A stretch of DNA of 62,640 bases from Eubacterium sp. (lineage in GTDB: Bacteria; Bacillota; Clostridia; Lachnospirales; Lachnospiraceae), in the NCBI GenBank assembly GCA_017459945.1, contig JAFUBZ010000049.1, positions 1 through 62,640 on the forward strand, given 5' to 3'. The notes under the pieces were generated by a model that saw only the letters and a list, made by a program, of their open reading frames with translations, had not been told where the DNA came from and ran no database searches. The translations under genes were made by a program, and so were the position numbers. How positions within the stretch are numbered: position 1 is the first letter of the stretch; every line of letters starts with the position of its first letter. Below are positions 35,497-45,147 of the stretch, piece after piece.

Positions 35497-36420
35497 CTAC
35501 GCCTGTTTGTTTTTCATACACTCGCGTGCCACAAAGTACATGCGTTCATCTGTATCTTGTAGTTCTCTAAAATTCCCAGACTGATCCTCATCCGCTCCGT
35601 ACACTCCAAGATATTCCAGGCCGGATTCTTCCAGCAGCTGTATTACCTCGTCCGGATTCCAGGCCCGCTGGTAGTGCGTTTCCACAAAGCGTCTATAACT
35701 TGCTTCTATTTCATGGCAATCTCCGCTCATTCCATCTTGCTGCAGGTCGTTTTCATGTTGGCCGGCATTTCTGCTATCATTCTCCCTGACAAATAATGTC
35801 AGGTCATACTCATTGATCCTGCTCTCGGGATCATAATCGTTTTCCCAAAGAAAAGCCGCCTCATCCCGGCTTTCGCAGAAGGAATTCTCTCCCAGAACAG
35901 TTTCATACTGGTATGGCGTCGTCATGTCAAAGACGAACAGCCCGCCGGGATCCAGATAGTTATTCACAAGCTTAAAAACCTGCTGCAGATCCTCTTCTTC
36001 CAGGATATAATTCATCGAATCACAGACAGATACCACTGCAGCCACCGTCCCATATAACTCAAACGAGCGCATATCCTGCTGCAGGTAGAGGATGTCTTTT
36101 TTCAGGAATACTTTCTGTGACGTATCATCGCCTTGTTTCTCACAAGCATCTGAATCCACGCTCAGATCCACATCCTTCGCTGACTCTGCATCTCTCGCCA
36201 TATCCAGCATCTCCGCAGATGCATCGACACCGATCATATCAAATCCTTTTTTTGCAAACCGACGCGTCATCGCACCTGTCCCACAGCCACGATCCAGCAG
36301 GATCCCCTCCGTGATTCCATGCTCTTTCAGGATATCCGCAAAGAGCTCGCACCAGTCATCATACGGCACGTTATCCATGAACAGGTCATATACACTTGCA
36401 AATGTTTGGTAACTACTCAT
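35497..36420 (-). CDS. Class I SAM-dependent methyltransferase
   Basis: 307 aa. Motif I, ILLDRGCGTGAMTRRFAKKG (about 40-59), has Arg in place of the usual Gly or Leu; VSVCDSMNYILEE and FVFDMTTPYQYE follow. A poorly conserved acidic insert (about 80-105, DVDLSVDSDACEKQGD) and a second insert near 205-230 lengthen it. The ATG at 36420 lacks a good binding site and overlaps the stop of a six-codon open frame just after the -10. Confidence 0.85.
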   Translation of the reverse strand: MSSYQTFASVYDLFMDNVPYDDWCELFADILKEHGITEGILLDRGCGTGAMTRRFAKKGFDMIGVDASAEMLDMARDAESAKDVDLSVDSDACEKQGDDTSQKVFLKKDILYLQQDMRSFELYGTVAAVVSVCDSMNYILEEEDLQQVFKLVNNYLDPGGLFVFDMTTPYQYETVLGENSFCESRDEAAFLWENDYDPESRINEYDLTLFVRENDSRNAGQHENDLQQDGMSGDCHEIEASYRRFVETHYQRAWNPDEVIQLLEESGLEYLGVYGADEDQSGNFRELQDTDERMYFVARECMKNKQA

Positions 36421-36437
36421 TTTATTTCTTCATCCAT
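36417..36437 (-). CDS. Possible six-codon leader frame coupled to the methyltransferase
   Basis: ATG at 36437 encodes MDEEIK and its TGA overlaps the methyltransferase ATG (ATGA). A perfect TATAAT (-10, 36451-36446) ends 8 nt before this ATG. Translation reinitiation could replace a Shine-Dalgarno site. Confidence 0.35.
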   Translation of the reverse strand: MDEEIK

Positions 36438-36512
36438 TGTGTCGAATTATATAAATAATCGATAAAGCACTGGAGCCAGCACTTGCTTTAGCATCGTACT
36501 CTATTGCTTGCA

Positions 36513-36768
36513 CATTTTATATAAAACAATCTTTACCCCACCAGACACATGTGCCCATCTTCAATGGTATTACTCCAGACAGTCCCGTATTCCATCAACA
36601 TATCTAACAAGTGCAATTTAGTATCACTCTTAACAATCCCATATTCCACCAATTAGTATCATTAACCTGTAATGATATTACTTAAGGCGACCATTTTTCG
36701 ACTCAGCTAGCCTTTTGTGACTCCACTGGTACCATTATGTAACACCGTTTTCGACTCAGCCAGCCTCA
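36513..36768. repeat. Degenerate tandem repeat, about 54-bp unit, downstream of recJ
   Basis: The 345-bp gap 36421-36765 holds decayed units starting near 36567, 36621, 36675 and 36729, with a weaker one before them. Units 1 and 2 match at 25 of 32 positions (36567-36598; 36621-36652), mostly transitions. Units 3 and 4 share TTTTCGACTCAGC (36695 and 36748). The last unit overlaps the recJ stop. No gene is seen. Confidence 0.6.
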
Positions 36769-38610
36769 CGCACTCACACTGATGATCTGCATCTGCAGCT
36801 TTGTCTCGCCGCGCCAGGTGTTCAGCTCAGGATAGTAGCAAAAGTGCAGGCTGACAGGCTCTTCATCTCCGCCGACGACTGCTCTAGTCTGCGCGAATAA
36901 TCTCGCGCGGCCTTCGTCTCGGACAGTATGGCTGCCTGTCCAGCGTCCCTGTCGCATTGCATCTGCTGTTATCTTACCATATTTTTCCTCGATTGCAGAG
37001 AAAAGATCTTCCGGGTCGCCAAAATAGACGGCTTCGACTTCATATCCCGCTGCGGGGCGGAGCGTCATGCGCAGCACGTTACGGTTCTTCCCGATGATGC
37101 GACAGGAGCGGATCTCCACATTGCGCTGTGCAAATACCGGCTTTTCGTTTGCTTTGCCAAACGGCTCGAGCATCGAGAGCTGGTCGATCAACTCCCTGCT
37201 GACATAGCCCATCGGCATATCAACATCTATCTTGACCTTCGGAATCAAATCTGCGTCTGTCAGTGTGCAGCCTTCATTCAAAGCCGTCCGGAGTAATGCA
37301 ATGTTTTCCTTCGGAAGCGAAAAACCGGCAGCCATCGGATGACCACCATACTTCGTAAACAGTTCACCGTGACGGTTCAGCTCTTCAAACATCGAATATT
37401 GCTCAATCGAGCGTCCTGATCCCTTCGCGCCGGATTCCCCTTGTGTGATCACAAGCGATGGGCGATGATAACGTTCCCGCAGGCGGCCAGCCACGATACC
37501 GGCCAATGATTCATGGCAGTCCGGCAGATAGATGACCAGCACACGCTGCGCGTCATATCCATTCTCCTCAATCGACCGGATCGCCTGAAGTACAGCAGCC
37601 TCCGTCATTTCCTTTCTCTGCAGGTTCAGATTCGTGATTTCGATCGCCATCGGAACAGCATCCTTTGTCTCTGTGCTTTGCAGGAGTTTCAGAGAAAGCT
37701 GTGCTGTCTCAAGCCTTCCGCTGGCATTCAGACAAGGGCCGATTCGAAAACCGACATGATAAGCTTTCAGTTTTGCGTCTTCCAGATCATTTTGCGCGAT
37801 CAATGCACGAAGGCCGAGATTCTCCGTATGGTTCAATGCTTCCAAGCCTAGTTTTGCCAGGATCCTGTTCTCACCCTGCAGATCCATCACATCCCCGATC
37901 GTCGCAAATCCGGCATACTGATAAAAGACCTCTGCCTCTGCTGCAGGGATCCCGCACTTCTCATACAAGACCTGGATCAGCTTCATAGCAACTGCGCCGC
38001 CGCAGAGCCCTGGGAACGGATAATGGTCTTCCTCCTGTTTGGGATTGACGATTGCATCCGCCTCGGATCTTTTTTCCACCCGCCGACCGTCAACCAGATC
38101 AAACGGAACCTCATGATGATCGGTCACAATGACCGTCATGCCAAAGCGCTTTGCCAGTGCGATCGGTTCGATCGCAGATATTCCGTTATCGCATGTCACG
38201 ATCGTATCGACCAGGTCTTCCTTCGCCTGCAGGATCAGCGCCTCATTGATCCCGTATCCATCTCTGATCCGGTCCGGGATCGCCGCATCTGCCACAGCAC
38301 CACATCTTGCAAAGCCCTGCAGCAGAATATAAGATGCCATCACACCATCAATATCGTAATCTCCGATGATCCGGATTTTTTTGCCTGCAGCAATCTTTTC
38401 ACAGATGATCTCTGAAGCCAGGTCAATATCTTTTAACAGATGCGGATCATGAAGCGCTTCCTTTCCTCCATAGAGATAAATCCGCATCTCCTCTTCCGTC
38501 TTCATCCCACGGTTTACCAGGATCCGCACGATAACAGGATCCACCCCCAGCGCTTTCGCCAATCCTTCATAATCCGCACCCTTTCTTGTCAAAACCCATT
38601 TTTCTTTCAT
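36766..38610 (-). CDS. recJ: Single-stranded-DNA-specific exonuclease RecJ
   Basis: 614 aa. DHH-family phosphoesterase motifs: DYDIDGVMASY near 83, CDNGISA near 119, VTDHHEVPFD near 158 and NPKQEEDHYPFPGLCGGAVAMKL. DHHA1 (GRSIEQYSMFEELNRHGELFTKYGGH, cited in part) lies around 395-420, followed by an OB-like C-terminal domain. It degrades ssDNA 5' to 3' in repair. The Shine-Dalgarno site is weak. The 3' end touches a tandem repeat. It may be cotranscribed with asnS, 129 bp upstream across a terminator. Confidence 0.93.
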   Translation of the reverse strand: MKEKWVLTRKGADYEGLAKALGVDPVIVRILVNRGMKTEEEMRIYLYGGKEALHDPHLLKDIDLASEIICEKIAAGKKIRIIGDYDIDGVMASYILLQGFARCGAVADAAIPDRIRDGYGINEALILQAKEDLVDTIVTCDNGISAIEPIALAKRFGMTVIVTDHHEVPFDLVDGRRVEKRSEADAIVNPKQEEDHYPFPGLCGGAVAMKLIQVLYEKCGIPAAEAEVFYQYAGFATIGDVMDLQGENRILAKLGLEALNHTENLGLRALIAQNDLEDAKLKAYHVGFRIGPCLNASGRLETAQLSLKLLQSTETKDAVPMAIEITNLNLQRKEMTEAAVLQAIRSIEENGYDAQRVLVIYLPDCHESLAGIVAGRLRERYHRPSLVITQGESGAKGSGRSIEQYSMFEELNRHGELFTKYGGHPMAAGFSLPKENIALLRTALNEGCTLTDADLIPKVKIDVDMPMGYVSRELIDQLSMLEPFGKANEKPVFAQRNVEIRSCRIIGKNRNVLRMTLRPAAGYEVEAVYFGDPEDLFSAIEEKYGKITADAMRQGRWTGSHTVRDEGRARLFAQTRAVVGGDEEPVSLHFCYYPELNTWRGETKLQMQIISVSA

Positions 38611-38691
38611 TTCAGTCGTTTACCACTTTACATATGCTGATATGCTGATCATCTGGTTTTCGAGAATTATATCATATTACTCGATCAGATC

Positions 38692-38735
38692 AAAAAACTG
38701 CCGACTTCCATACTCTCATATGAAAATCGGCAGTT
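38692..38735 (-). terminator. Terminator of asnS
   Basis: Arms AACTGCCGA and TCGGCAGTT followed by TTTT on the minus strand, just after the asnS stop. Confidence 0.8.
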
Positions 38736-38739
38736 CATC

Positions 38740-40128
38740 TTACAGTTCGCAGTTATTTACCGTACGCGGGAACGGTATCACATCGCGGATATTGCCCATA
38801 CCTGTCAGGTACATCACGCAACGCTCAAAGCCAAGCCCGAATCCTGCATGTCTGGTCGTTCCATATTTACGAAGATCCAGATAGAAGCCATAATCCTCTT
38901 CCTTTAAGCCTAGCTCATGGATTCTGGTAAGGAGCTTGTCGTAATTCTCCTCACGCTGGCTGCCGCCGATGATCTCGCCGATTCCCGGAACCAGGCAGTC
39001 CATCGCCGCAACGGTCTTCCCGTCATCATTTAACTTCATGTAGAATGCTTTGATCTCCTTCGGATAATCAGTCACAAATACCGGACGCTTGAAGATCTCC
39101 TCTGTCAGGCAGCGCTCATGCTCTGTCTGCAGATCACAGCCCCAGGAAACCTTATACTGGAACTGGTCATTGCGCTTCTCAAGCAGCTCAACAGCCTCTG
39201 TATAAGTTACTCTCGCGAACTCTGAATCCAGCACATGCTGCAGACGCTCCAGAAGTCCCTTATCTACAAACTTGTTGAAAAACTGCATCTCTTCCGGCGC
39301 ATTGTCCATGACATAACGAATCACATATTTTAACATGCTCTCCGCCAGGATCATATCATCCTCGAGATCTGCAAATGCGATCTCCGGCTCGATCATCCAG
39401 AACTCAGCCGCATGACGTGTCGTGTTGGAATTCTCCGCACGGAATGTCGGTCCAAAGGTATAAATGTTTTTAAACGCCTGTGCATAGGTCTCGCCGTTTA
39501 ACTGTCCACTGACGGTAAGATTTGCCGGTTTTCCAAAGAAATCCTGTGTGTAATCCACTTTTCCATCTGCCATCGGCACATCGGAAAGGTCCAGTGTTGT
39601 AACCGCAAACATTTCGCCTGCGCCCTCTGCATCACTGCCTGTGATGATAGGTGTATGCACATAGACAAAATCTCGCTCCTGGAAAAACTTATGGATTGCA
39701 TAAGCGATCAGCGAACGCACACGGAATACCGCTTCAAACGTATTGGTACGCGGACGCAGATGTGAGATCGTACGCAGATACTCAAACGTATGACGCTTCT
39801 TCTGCAGTGGATAATCCGGTGTGGAAGCACCCTCGATCTCGATCTCTTCCGCCTGAATCTCAAACGGCTGCTTTGCCTGCGGTGTTGCGACAAGCTTACC
39901 CTTAACGATCAGTGCCGCACCGACATTGATCTTTTCGACTTCTGCAAAATTCGCAAGCGTGTCAGAATATACGATCTGGAGCGGTTCAAAAAACGTACCG
40001 TCATTGATCACAATGAAACCGAAGTTCTTGGAACTTCTGATGTTTCTGACCCATCCGCCAACCGAAATGACCGTATCAACATATTTTTCCTGGTTCCGGA
40101 ACAAATCCCGGATATTTACAAGATCCAT
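38740..40128 (-). CDS. asnS: Asparagine--tRNA ligase
   Basis: 462 aa. An N-terminal OB-fold anticodon-binding domain (about 1-105) precedes a class IIb core with [21 protein letters not shown] (motif 2, cited in full) and [20 protein letters not shown] (motif 3). GGGGAGAATGAA supports the ATG. No T-box leader is seen upstream. It charges tRNA-Asn directly. Confidence 0.97.
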   Translation of the reverse strand: MDLVNIRDLFRNQEKYVDTVISVGGWVRNIRSSKNFGFIVINDGTFFEPLQIVYSDTLANFAEVEKINVGAALIVKGKLVATPQAKQPFEIQAEEIEIEGASTPDYPLQKKRHTFEYLRTISHLRPRTNTFEAVFRVRSLIAYAIHKFFQERDFVYVHTPIITGSDAEGAGEMFAVTTLDLSDVPMADGKVDYTQDFFGKPANLTVSGQLNGETYAQAFKNIYTFGPTFRAENSNTTRHAAEFWMIEPEIAFADLEDDMILAESMLKYVIRYVMDNAPEEMQFFNKFVDKGLLERLQHVLDSEFARVTYTEAVELLEKRNDQFQYKVSWGCDLQTEHERCLTEEIFKRPVFVTDYPKEIKAFYMKLNDDGKTVAAMDCLVPGIGEIIGGSQREENYDKLLTRIHELGLKEEDYGFYLDLRKYGTTRHAGFGLGFERCVMYLTGMGNIRDVIPFPRTVNNCEL

Positions 40129-40230
40129 TTCATTCTCCCCTGTTTTCTTTTACCAAACAATCGGTCAGGTACCCCGATTCCTCTATGATTTACCCCCGCC
40201 TGTCAAAAAGAGGGCTGCATATGTTTCGCT

Positions 40231-41448
40231 TTATTCTCCTGTTGCAGACGTGTCTGTCGCAGCTTCCGACGGTGCAGAACTGTCCGTATTATCAGATCCC
40301 GGAACCGGCATCTTTGTTGTCACATCAGCAGCACTCATGACTGCTTCGAGTGCCTTATTCTCTGCATAGCTTAAGATCATCTGGCGCTGTCCGCCGAAAA
40401 TGTCGATGATCTCGTCTCTCTCCATACCATAATAGTTGGAGTAATCAGAGATAAAGGAGTTGTAGTCCGCCGTTTCGACCTCGATCTTCTGATCCTTGAT
40501 GATCGCCTGCAGGATCAGTCGCTCTACGACACTGTCCTCGATATCCGGCCGAACTTCCTCAATATACTCATCCAGAGACATGCCATAGTAGGTCGTCATG
40601 AATTCTTCCACTTCCATACCATATGTCTCAGCCTGCTGTGCCATACCGTCTTTTGCCTGCTCAATCTGCTTGTCAACCAGACCGTCCGGAACCGTCACTT
40701 CACTGTCTGCAACCAGGTTATCGATCACAGCTGTCTGGATATCCTGAGACTGCTGTGACTGGTTTTCGTTCTGCAGCTGCTGTGAGATCATGTTCTTAAA
40801 CTCATCAACGGTTGACACACCATACATCGTAAAGTTCTCAGCCACATAATCATCCGTCAGTTCATCATACGTGATGGTCTTTTCTTCTGAAATGTTCTTC
40901 AGATTGATATGGAAAACAGCATCCTTTCCGGCAACTTCATCACTTGCATAGTCCTCCGGGAAAGTAACATTGATATCAAACTCTGTTCCGACATCTTTGC
41001 CGACCAGCTGCTCCTCAAATCCCTCGATAAAGGAACCGGAACCGATCGTCAAATACTGATCCTCTGCTGTACCACCGTCAAATGCTTCCCCGTCAATGGT
41101 TCCGCTATAATCAAGATTAACGATATCACCATCCTCAACCGTGGTCTTATCGGTCGCTTCATAAGCCGGACTGTACATCAGCATTTGCTCTGCGTATTCC
41201 TTAATCTGATCATCTGTTACCAGATAGGAATCCTCGAGCTTGATCTTCATATTCATATAATCCTTCGGCAGTTTTACCTGATCTGCCGGATCATAGTCCA
41301 GTACGGATAAGATCTGACGTGTGCCGATGGTCTCATTTGTCGCCGAAGTGATGCTGCTAAGCTCACTTGTTCTGCTGCCGCATCCGCCAAGCAGTGTAGC
41401 TGCTGCCAGCGCGATTGCCGCTGTTAATAAAACAATTCTTTTCTTCAT
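40231..41448 (-). CDS. Trigger-factor-like peptidyl-prolyl isomerase lipoprotein
   Basis: 405 aa. The signal peptide ends at the lipobox LLGGC (Cys about 23), so it is exported and lipid-anchored. An FKBP-type domain (about 95-190, EDGDIVNLDYSGTIDGEAFDGG) precedes a helical trigger-factor C-terminal domain (about 200-370). The tail is Ser/Thr/Ala-rich. It lacks the ribosome-binding domain of Tig and probably assists folding outside the cell, alongside the SecDF export route. AGAGAGGC precedes the ATG. Confidence 0.85.
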   Translation of the reverse strand: MKKRIVLLTAAIALAAATLLGGCGSRTSELSSITSATNETIGTRQILSVLDYDPADQVKLPKDYMNMKIKLEDSYLVTDDQIKEYAEQMLMYSPAYEATDKTTVEDGDIVNLDYSGTIDGEAFDGGTAEDQYLTIGSGSFIEGFEEQLVGKDVGTEFDINVTFPEDYASDEVAGKDAVFHINLKNISEEKTITYDELTDDYVAENFTMYGVSTVDEFKNMISQQLQNENQSQQSQDIQTAVIDNLVADSEVTVPDGLVDKQIEQAKDGMAQQAETYGMEVEEFMTTYYGMSLDEYIEEVRPDIEDSVVERLILQAIIKDQKIEVETADYNSFISDYSNYYGMERDEIIDIFGGQRQMILSYAENKALEAVMSAADVTTKMPVPGSDNTDSSAPSEAATDTSATGE

Positions 41449-41665
41449 GTGATAGCCTCTCTTGTCAAAATAAAACCAATTTGAAATCGGTTCATATCAA
41501 AACCGCAAAATAAAAATGCGAAATAAACCATTGTTTTACAATATAGCACATTCGAACATATATGAAAAGGCATAATTTGTGTCAAAAATGTGTCCTCCCG
41601 CCTTGCCAATCCCTTTTGGAAATGGTAGAATAGGCGCAGTATGACAATAAAGGAGGAGATGCTTT

Positions 41666-42112
41666 TTGAGTATTAAATTTCTGATCAGCATCATTATCAT
41701 GGCTGCGATCGTCGTTGCGTTTGCACTTGTTTTGTATTTCTTAAACAAGCGTGCCAGCAAGCGTCAGGACGAACAGCAGGCGCAGATTGAGCAGTATAAA
41801 CAGCAGGTTAACATGCTTGTCATTGACAAGAAAAAGATGAAATTGAAAGAATCCGGTCTTCCACAGGAAGCGATCGACGGTGTGCCGTGGTACAGCAGAC
41901 TGTTTAAAGTACCGATCGTCAAGGCCAAAGTCGGTCCCAGGATCATGACCTTCGTTGCAGATGCACAGGTATTCCAGGTCATTCCGGTTAAGAAAGAAGT
42001 CAAGGCCACGATCAGCGGACTTTACATCACAGATGTACGCGGTATTCGCAGCCAGCTTGAAAAGCCACAGAAGAAAAAGAACTTCTTCAGACGGCTGATG
42101 GGCGAAAAATAA
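41666..42112 (+). CDS. Small membrane-anchored protein of unknown function
   Basis: 148 aa. One N-terminal helix (about 4-26), a coiled-coil-like Gln-rich stretch (about 30-60) and a compact C-terminal part ending with a basic KKKNFFRRLMGEK. The start is TTG at 41666, 9 nt after a strong AGGAGG; the ATG four bases earlier meets a stop after five codons. No family recognised. It is bounded by the tandem hairpins at 42129-42193. Confidence 0.75.
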   Translation: MSIKFLISIIIMAAIVVAFALVLYFLNKRASKRQDEQQAQIEQYKQQVNMLVIDKKKMKLKESGLPQEAIDGVPWYSRLFKVPIVKAKVGPRIMTFVADAQVFQVIPVKKEVKATISGLYITDVRGIRSQLEKPQKKKNFFRRLMGEK

Positions 42113-42128
42113 AACATATGTCTAATAA

Positions 42129-42193
42129 ATAGTGCCAGGCAGGGTTGCCTGGCACTATTCGTGTAATAAAGGAGCCAGGCATCCCTGCCTGGC
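42129..42193. terminator. Two tandem hairpins between converging genes
   Basis: The first (42129-42157) has 13-bp arms ending GTGCCAGGCA / TGCCTGGCAC. The second (42174-42193) repeats GCCAGGCA / TGCCTGGC. They lie between the TTG-start gene and murI, and probably end transcription from both sides. Confidence 0.7.
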
Positions 42194-42216
42194 ACCTTGT
42201 TCCTGTCATCTCATTT

Positions 42217-43053
42217 CTAATATGATTCAATATCGATCAGCTGTGTTCTGTCCACTCCATACGGCAGGATCGAATCCGCGAATGCGCGGAATTTATTTGC
42301 AGCATCACTCACGTAAAACTCATGCCGCTGACCATCTGTCCTTCCGGCACCGTCATTGGCAATCCCATTTTCTTTCAGGACTCGTTCCAGATCCTTTGTT
42401 GTCTCATAAGCCGGATTCACAAGCATCACCTCTTCCCCGAGGATTTCTCGAAGCAGGGAACGAAGCAGCGGAAAATGCGTACATCCCATGATCAACGTAT
42501 CGATTCCCGAAGCCATCAAAGGCTCGAGATACCGGCAGGCCACCTCTTTTGTGACCGGATCCTTTAACCATCCCTCTTCTACCAGCGGAACAAAGAGCGG
42601 GCAGGCTTTTCCAAACACCTGCGCTTTCGGATTGTGCATATGGATCACGCGGTTATACAGCTGGCTTTCGATCGTACTCGATGTGGCGATCACCCCGATC
42701 TTATCGTTTTTTGTGACCTCTGCCGCCACGCGCGCCCCCGGCTTTACTACGCCGAGGATTGGAATGTCCAGCTCCGGTCTGATATCCTCAAGCGCCTGTG
42801 CGCTTGCGGTATTACATGCCACAACGATCGCCTTGACATCCTTTGTCTTTAAAAAACGGATGATCTGCCGCGAAAAACGGATGATCGTATCCTTTGATTT
42901 ACTTCCGTATGGCACACGTGCAGTATCACCGAAATAAATGATATCCTCATGCGGGATCTGCCGCATGATCTCGCGTGCTACCGTCAGTCCGCCGATACCG
43001 GAATCAAAGACACCGATCGGCGCATATTTTCTGTCTTTATATGTATGTTCCAT
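42217..43053 (-). CDS. murI: Glutamate racemase
   Basis: 278 aa. FDSGIGGLTV opens the protein; the two catalytic cysteines are in VACNTASA (C80) and MGCTHFPLL. It makes D-glutamate for peptidoglycan. AGGAAAGG precedes the ATG. Last gene of ispE-gntR-DUF1934-murI, 14 nt after the preceding stop. Confidence 0.96.
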   Translation of the reverse strand: MEHTYKDRKYAPIGVFDSGIGGLTVAREIMRQIPHEDIIYFGDTARVPYGSKSKDTIIRFSRQIIRFLKTKDVKAIVVACNTASAQALEDIRPELDIPILGVVKPGARVAAEVTKNDKIGVIATSSTIESQLYNRVIHMHNPKAQVFGKACPLFVPLVEEGWLKDPVTKEVACRYLEPLMASGIDTLIMGCTHFPLLRSLLREILGEEVMLVNPAYETTKDLERVLKENGIANDGAGRTDGQRHEFYVSDAANKFRAFADSILPYGVDRTQLIDIESY

Positions 43054-43067
43054 AGACCTTTCCTGTC

Positions 43068-43505
43068 TTACGGTTCCAGAGTACGCACCGTAATCTCCAT
43101 CTTACATTCTGTTACATTTGATCCGCCGGATTCCATCCGGTAGCTTGTGGCAACACGAATCTCGTTTGCATCTTCCAAAAGCTCCGTCACCTCATAGGCA
43201 CTCGTATCGATCACGAGCGGAATTTGTCCGTAGGGTGTGATGTAATCGGTCGCATGCTTTTTGTTTGCAGAAAACACCATCTTTGAACGGATCGCGCCCT
43301 TTTGTCTGAGCTCCATCTGCTCCTCTGACAGGATCAGATGATTTTTGATCACTGCGTCTCCGCCTTCCTGTACTTCGTCATACAGGACATGGTATTTTCC
43401 GTTTTTGATAAAGCAGGTGCCTGGTGCAGAGGACGTCATTTCCTGCGCCGTCTGCCCGGGCACCTGATGGCTGCTCTTTAGGTCAAGCCTGATATTTCCA
43501 GTCAT
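43068..43505 (-). CDS. DUF1934 (YwiB-like) beta-barrel protein
   Basis: 145 aa. A calycin-like eight-strand pattern, with GTCFIKNGKYHVLYDE early, matches DUF1934, whose B. subtilis member is YwiB. The function is unknown. The start lies 1 nt after the gntR stop (TAATATG) with its ribosome binding site inside that gene, so it is translationally coupled. Confidence 0.85.
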   Translation of the reverse strand: MTGNIRLDLKSSHQVPGQTAQEMTSSAPGTCFIKNGKYHVLYDEVQEGGDAVIKNHLILSEEQMELRQKGAIRSKMVFSANKKHATDYITPYGQIPLVIDTSAYEVTELLEDANEIRVATSYRMESGGSNVTECKMEITVRTLEP

Positions 43506-43506
43506 A

Positions 43507-44181
43507 TTACTCCTGCTCGCGGATGATATCTCTCACCGCCATTGCCTGATTGTGCAGATGCTTATCTAGACACTCTGCTGCCGCGTCCTGATTTCCGCTC
43601 ACGATGGCGTCATACATCTGTCTGTGTTCTTTCACCAGCTGCGGGAAAATGCTGCTGTCCTTTAAGTACTCCACACGATAACGATACATCTGCTCCCGCA
43701 GATTGTTCAGAATATTCAAAAGCTTCGGATTGTCCGCTGCTTTGTAGATCACATCATGAAATGCCACATCTGCCTGTGCTGTTTTTACTACATCATCCTG
43801 CTTTGTCGCATCCTCAAACAGATGCATCGCATCTTCGAGTTCTTCCAGTTCCTCTTTTGTGATCAGCTCGCAAGCTGTACGCAGTGCAAGGTCCTCAAGC
43901 GTCTTTCGGATCATGAGCACATCGATCAGATCCTTTTCTGTCATCTTTGCAACGTGCGCGCCTTTGCGCGGAACGATCTTAGCCAGTCCTTCCTTTTCCA
44001 GCATATGGATCGCTTCCCGGATCGGTGTCCTGGAAACGCCCAGCTTTTCCGCAAGCTGGAGCTCCATCAGGCGCTCTCCCGGCTGCAGTTCTCCTGTCAG
44101 GATCGCCGTTCGAAGGGTCTGAAAAACAACATTTCTGAGAGGCAGATACGCATCCATTTTTAACTCAAGATTATCGGTCAT
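43507..44181 (-). CDS. GntR-family regulator, FCD (FadR) subfamily
   Basis: 224 aa. The winged HTH (about 15-75) has GERLMELQLAEKLGVSRTPI and the C-terminal FCD helical domain has the metal-ligand Asp/His pattern (HDVIYKAADNP, REHRQMYDAI-like). The ATG at 44181 follows AAGGAGG. FCD members bind organic acids such as sugar acids or succinate analogues; the effector is unknown. Its operon partners (ispE, DUF1934, murI) do not suggest a substrate. Confidence 0.88.
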   Translation of the reverse strand: MTDNLELKMDAYLPLRNVVFQTLRTAILTGELQPGERLMELQLAEKLGVSRTPIREAIHMLEKEGLAKIVPRKGAHVAKMTEKDLIDVLMIRKTLEDLALRTACELITKEELEELEDAMHLFEDATKQDDVVKTAQADVAFHDVIYKAADNPKLLNILNNLREQMYRYRVEYLKDSSIFPQLVKEHRQMYDAIVSGNQDAAAECLDKHLHNQAMAVRDIIREQE

Positions 44182-44194
44182 CAAAGCCTCCTTC

Positions 44195-45067
44195 CTACCG
44201 CCGGTTGTGGTGGATTTCCGACGTGTACAGATTCTTCACCAATTCTGATGCCTTCAGTGCTTCATATGCTGCCTGGATATCCTTTTCCTCGCGGAAAAGA
44301 CCGAAAACAGACGGCCCGCTGCCACTCATCATTGCATTCAGGGCGCCGTTATCCATCATGATCTTCTTGATCTCTTTGATCACCGGATACCGTGGAATCG
44401 TCACGGTTTCTAAGATGTTCTCCATTTTTGCTGCTATGCCGTTCAGATCTTTACTCTGGATGGCTTCGATCATACCATCAATATCCGGATGCTTCATCCC
44501 ATCGTAAAGCTTCAGATTCTGATAAACCTCGGCAGTCGAAACAGAAACGCCCGGCTTTGCGATCAGGACAGGGCATTTTGGCATCGGCGGCAAAGCCGTC
44601 AGTTTTTCCCCGATTCCCTCTGCAAGCGCCGTCCCACGCATCACACAAAACGGAACATCCGCGCCGATCTGGGCACCAACCTTCATCAGTTCTTCCTGCT
44701 TTAAGCCAAGCTTGAACATCCGGTTCATTCCCACAAGAACAGCTGCCGCATCCGAACTTCCGCCGCCAAGACCTGCAGCGACCGGGATGAACTTCTGCAG
44801 TGTGATCCGCACGCCTTCCTTGATCCCATAGCGTTCCTTCATGATCGCTGCTGCTTTATAGACCAGATTGTTCTCATCAACCGGAAGATAATACAGATTA
44901 ACCTCCACCCGGATCTTCGGAGAACGTGTCTTTTTGATCTCTACTCTGTCATACAGATGAATGGACTGCATGATCATTCTGACATCATGATAGCCATCTT
45001 CCCGCTTACCGGTTACGTCCAATCCGAGATTGATCTTCGCAAGCGCTTTCAAGCTGATATTATCCAT
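44195..45067 (-). CDS. ispE: 4-diphosphocytidyl-2-C-methyl-D-erythritol kinase
   Basis: 290 aa. GHMP kinase with ATP-binding loop PVAAGLGGGSSDAAAVL (about 95-111) and the C-terminal MSGSGPSVFGLF motif. It phosphorylates the MEP-pathway intermediate on the route to isoprenoids. AGAGGAT precedes the ATG at 45067; a TTG six codons upstream is less likely. Confidence 0.95.
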   Translation of the reverse strand: MDNISLKALAKINLGLDVTGKREDGYHDVRMIMQSIHLYDRVEIKKTRSPKIRVEVNLYYLPVDENNLVYKAAAIMKERYGIKEGVRITLQKFIPVAAGLGGGSSDAAAVLVGMNRMFKLGLKQEELMKVGAQIGADVPFCVMRGTALAEGIGEKLTALPPMPKCPVLIAKPGVSVSTAEVYQNLKLYDGMKHPDIDGMIEAIQSKDLNGIAAKMENILETVTIPRYPVIKEIKKIMMDNGALNAMMSGSGPSVFGLFREEKDIQAAYEALKASELVKNLYTSEIHHNRR

Positions 45068-45147
45068 AATGATATCCTCTATCAATAATCAAAAATTGTT
45101 TTTTGTATACATTCCATGTACTATTTTACATACATAGTAATATTCTG

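Noticed and set aside
36567..36766. A second, degenerate CRISPR array behind recJ
   Set aside because: The whole 54-bp unit decays evenly, with no constant repeat and variable spacer. It is a plain tandem repeat.
40129..40230. T-box leader for asnS
   Set aside because: No T-box consensus or specifier hairpin is visible in this short gap.
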